In this document: positions 62,892-64,000 of the stretch, piece by piece
Layout of the letters: the number at the start of each line of letters is the position of its first letter
Position numbering within the stretch: position 1 is the first letter of the stretch
Source: Dolomitihabitans soli
GTDB taxonomy: Bacteria; Actinomycetota; Actinomycetes; Streptosporangiales; Streptosporangiaceae
DNA: 64,000 nt
Reading direction: 5' to 3'
Assembly: GCF_022213955.1 (NCBI RefSeq)
Contig: NZ_JAKNTW010000004.1
Coordinates: 304,840-368,839, forward strand
Made by a program: the position numbers and the translations under genes
Notes under the pieces: generated by a model
Databases searched by the model: none
Seen by the model: the letters and a program-made list of their open reading frames with translations, nothing else
Told to the model about the DNA's origin: nothing

Positions 62892-64000
62892 ATGAGAACG
62901 CGACTCGGACTCATAGGGGCGGCGATCTTGTCGCTGCTCTTCTCGATGCTGGTGGCCGCGCCGCCCGCGAACGCCGCCGTCGGGCTGAGAGTGAGCGGCA
63001 CGAACATCGTCGAGGCCAACGGCAGCACCTTCGTCATGCGCGGCACCAGCCACGCACACACTTGGTACACCGGCCAGACCGCGTCCTTCGCCGGCATCAA
63101 GTCACTGCGCGCGAACACCGTGCGCGTCGTACTGAGCGGCGGCCGCTGGACTGCCAACACCGCCGCCGACGTGGCCAACGTGGTCGCCCTCTGCAAGACG
63201 AACCGGTTGATCTGCGTGCTCGAAAACCACGACACGACCGGGTACGGCGAGCAGAGCGGCGCGGTCACCCTGGACGCCGCCGTCAGCTACTGGATCAGCG
63301 TCAAGAGCGCGCTGGACGGCCAGGAGAACAACATCATCATCAACATCGGCAACGAGCCGTTCGGCAACAACGCCACCACTCCGGGCTGGACCCAGGCCAC
63401 CACCAGCGCGATCACCAGGATGCGCGACGCGGGCTTCGACCACCTGCTCATGGTCGACGCCCCCAACTGGGGCCAGGACTGGGGCTTCACCATGCGCGAC
63501 AACGCCCGAACCGTCTTCAACGCCGACCCCGACCGGAACACGGTCTTCTCCGTCCACATGTACGGCGTCTTCGACACCGCCGCCGAGGTCACCTCCTACC
63601 TCAACGCCTTCCAGACCGCCGGGCTGCCGCTGGTGATCGGCGAGTTCGGGCACAACCACAGCGACGGCAACCCCGACGAGGACACGATCATGTCGGAGGC
63701 GCAGTCGCGCGGCCTCGGCTACATCGGCTGGTCCTGGAGCGGCAACAGCAGCGACGTGGGCTATCTCGACATGACGAACAACTTCGACGCCGGCAGCCTC
63801 ACCTCCTGGGGCCAGCGGATCTTCAACGGCGCGAACGGCATCTCGTCCACCGCCAAGGAGGCGACCATCTACAGCGGTGGCAGCACCGACACGACGCCGC
63901 CGACGACCCCCGGCACCCCCACCGCCGCCAACCTCACCTCAACCGGAGCCACCCTCACCTGGACCGCCTCCACCGACACCGGCGGCAGCGGCCTCGCCGG
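62892..64000 (+). CDS. Secreted GH5 beta-mannanase with FnIII-like linker, C-terminus cut off
   Basis: The gene runs off the right edge. The signal peptide is LGLIGAAILSLLFSMLVAAP ending ANAA (near residue 28). The GH5 domain (30-330), GH5_8-like, has VMRGTSHAHTWYTGQ, ANTVRVVLSGGRW, NNIIINIGNEPFGN (acid/base Glu), SVHMYGVFDTAAEV and LPLVIGEFGHN (nucleophile Glu). It would cleave beta-1,4-mannan outside the cell. After ATIYSGGSTDTTPPTTPGTP a fibronectin-III-like domain begins (GATLTWTASTDTGGSG), so a carbohydrate-binding module probably lies beyond the edge. AAAGG precedes the ATG. Confidence 0.9.
   Translation, partial: MRTRLGLIGAAILSLLFSMLVAAPPANAAVGLRVSGTNIVEANGSTFVMRGTSHAHTWYTGQTASFAGIKSLRANTVRVVLSGGRWTANTAADVANVVALCKTNRLICVLENHDTTGYGEQSGAVTLDAAVSYWISVKSALDGQENNIIINIGNEPFGNNATTPGWTQATTSAITRMRDAGFDHLLMVDAPNWGQDWGFTMRDNARTVFNADPDRNTVFSVHMYGVFDTAAEVTSYLNAFQTAGLPLVIGEFGHNHSDGNPDEDTIMSEAQSRGLGYIGWSWSGNSSDVGYLDMTNNFDAGSLTSWGQRIFNGANGISSTAKEATIYSGGSTDTTPPTTPGTPTAANLTSTGATLTWTASTDTGGSGLA

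Overview
The window is high-GC DNA from a filamentous-type actinobacterium. The evidence is very GC-rich codon use, many GTG and TTG starts, Tat-secreted proteins, a SARP/AfsR-type regulator, a LAL-type LuxR regulator, a DUF5709 protein, F420/PPOX-type proteins and DtxR/IdeR-type iron control. A member of the Streptosporangiales (Streptosporangium/Nonomuraea-like) is my best guess, but that is inference. No rRNA, tRNA, CRISPR array or prophage was seen. Nearly all of it reads as chromosomal accessory and metabolic DNA.

Layout. 1-2.5 kb: DUF5709 fragment, a DHA2 drug-efflux transporter and its divergent TetR repressor, with two matching operators between them. 2.5-8.4 kb: a degraded transposase, then three secreted proteins (a Tat beta-propeller and two paralogous alpha/alpha-toroid-like proteins) with the tail of a lost sugar ABC permease between them, closed by a 25-bp perfect terminator hairpin. 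8.5-17.2 kb: rhamnulokinase, small stress-type proteins, DUF72, Ppx/GppA, SoxR, phosphoglucomutase, NUDIX and a LigD-type polymerase domain. 17.3-27 kb: GMC (cholesterol-oxidase-like) oxidase with its hydrolase partner, a LAL regulator, an orphan LanC and an FAD monooxygenase, with several short repeats. 27.2-39.4 kb: NYN protein, siderophore reductase under an iron box, a probable glutarate module (GntR, CoA-transferase, glutaryl-CoA dehydrogenase), a solo PemK/MazF-type toxin, a TnpB-only IS element, secreted DUF3152 and HNH proteins, and a divergent second EF-Tu.

39.5-52.8 kb is the most coherent block: eleven co-directional, tightly coupled minus-strand genes. In transcription order they are a PHP-domain phosphoesterase (CehA/McbA), a binding protein, a fused permease and an ATPase of the Fbp/Afu/Phn type, a Gfo/Idh/MocA dehydrogenase, then IolE, IolC, Cgl0159-type aldolase, IolB, IolD and MmsA/IolA. 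I propose that this operon imports a phosphorylated inositol, dephosphorylates it in the cytoplasm and feeds it to inositol catabolism. A divergent ROK protein and a NagB-like protein flank it.

53-64 kb: universal stress protein, a deletion scar joining a headless ROK repressor to a headless MFS transporter, a predicted bicovalent-flavin oxidase, a SARP-type regulator, a long low-complexity intergenic region, and the start of a secreted GH5 beta-mannanase behind a LacI-type operator.

The strongest candidates for something new are the inositol/PHP/ABC operon and the EF-Tu paralogue, which differs from ordinary EF-Tu at four positions tied to elfamycin resistance.
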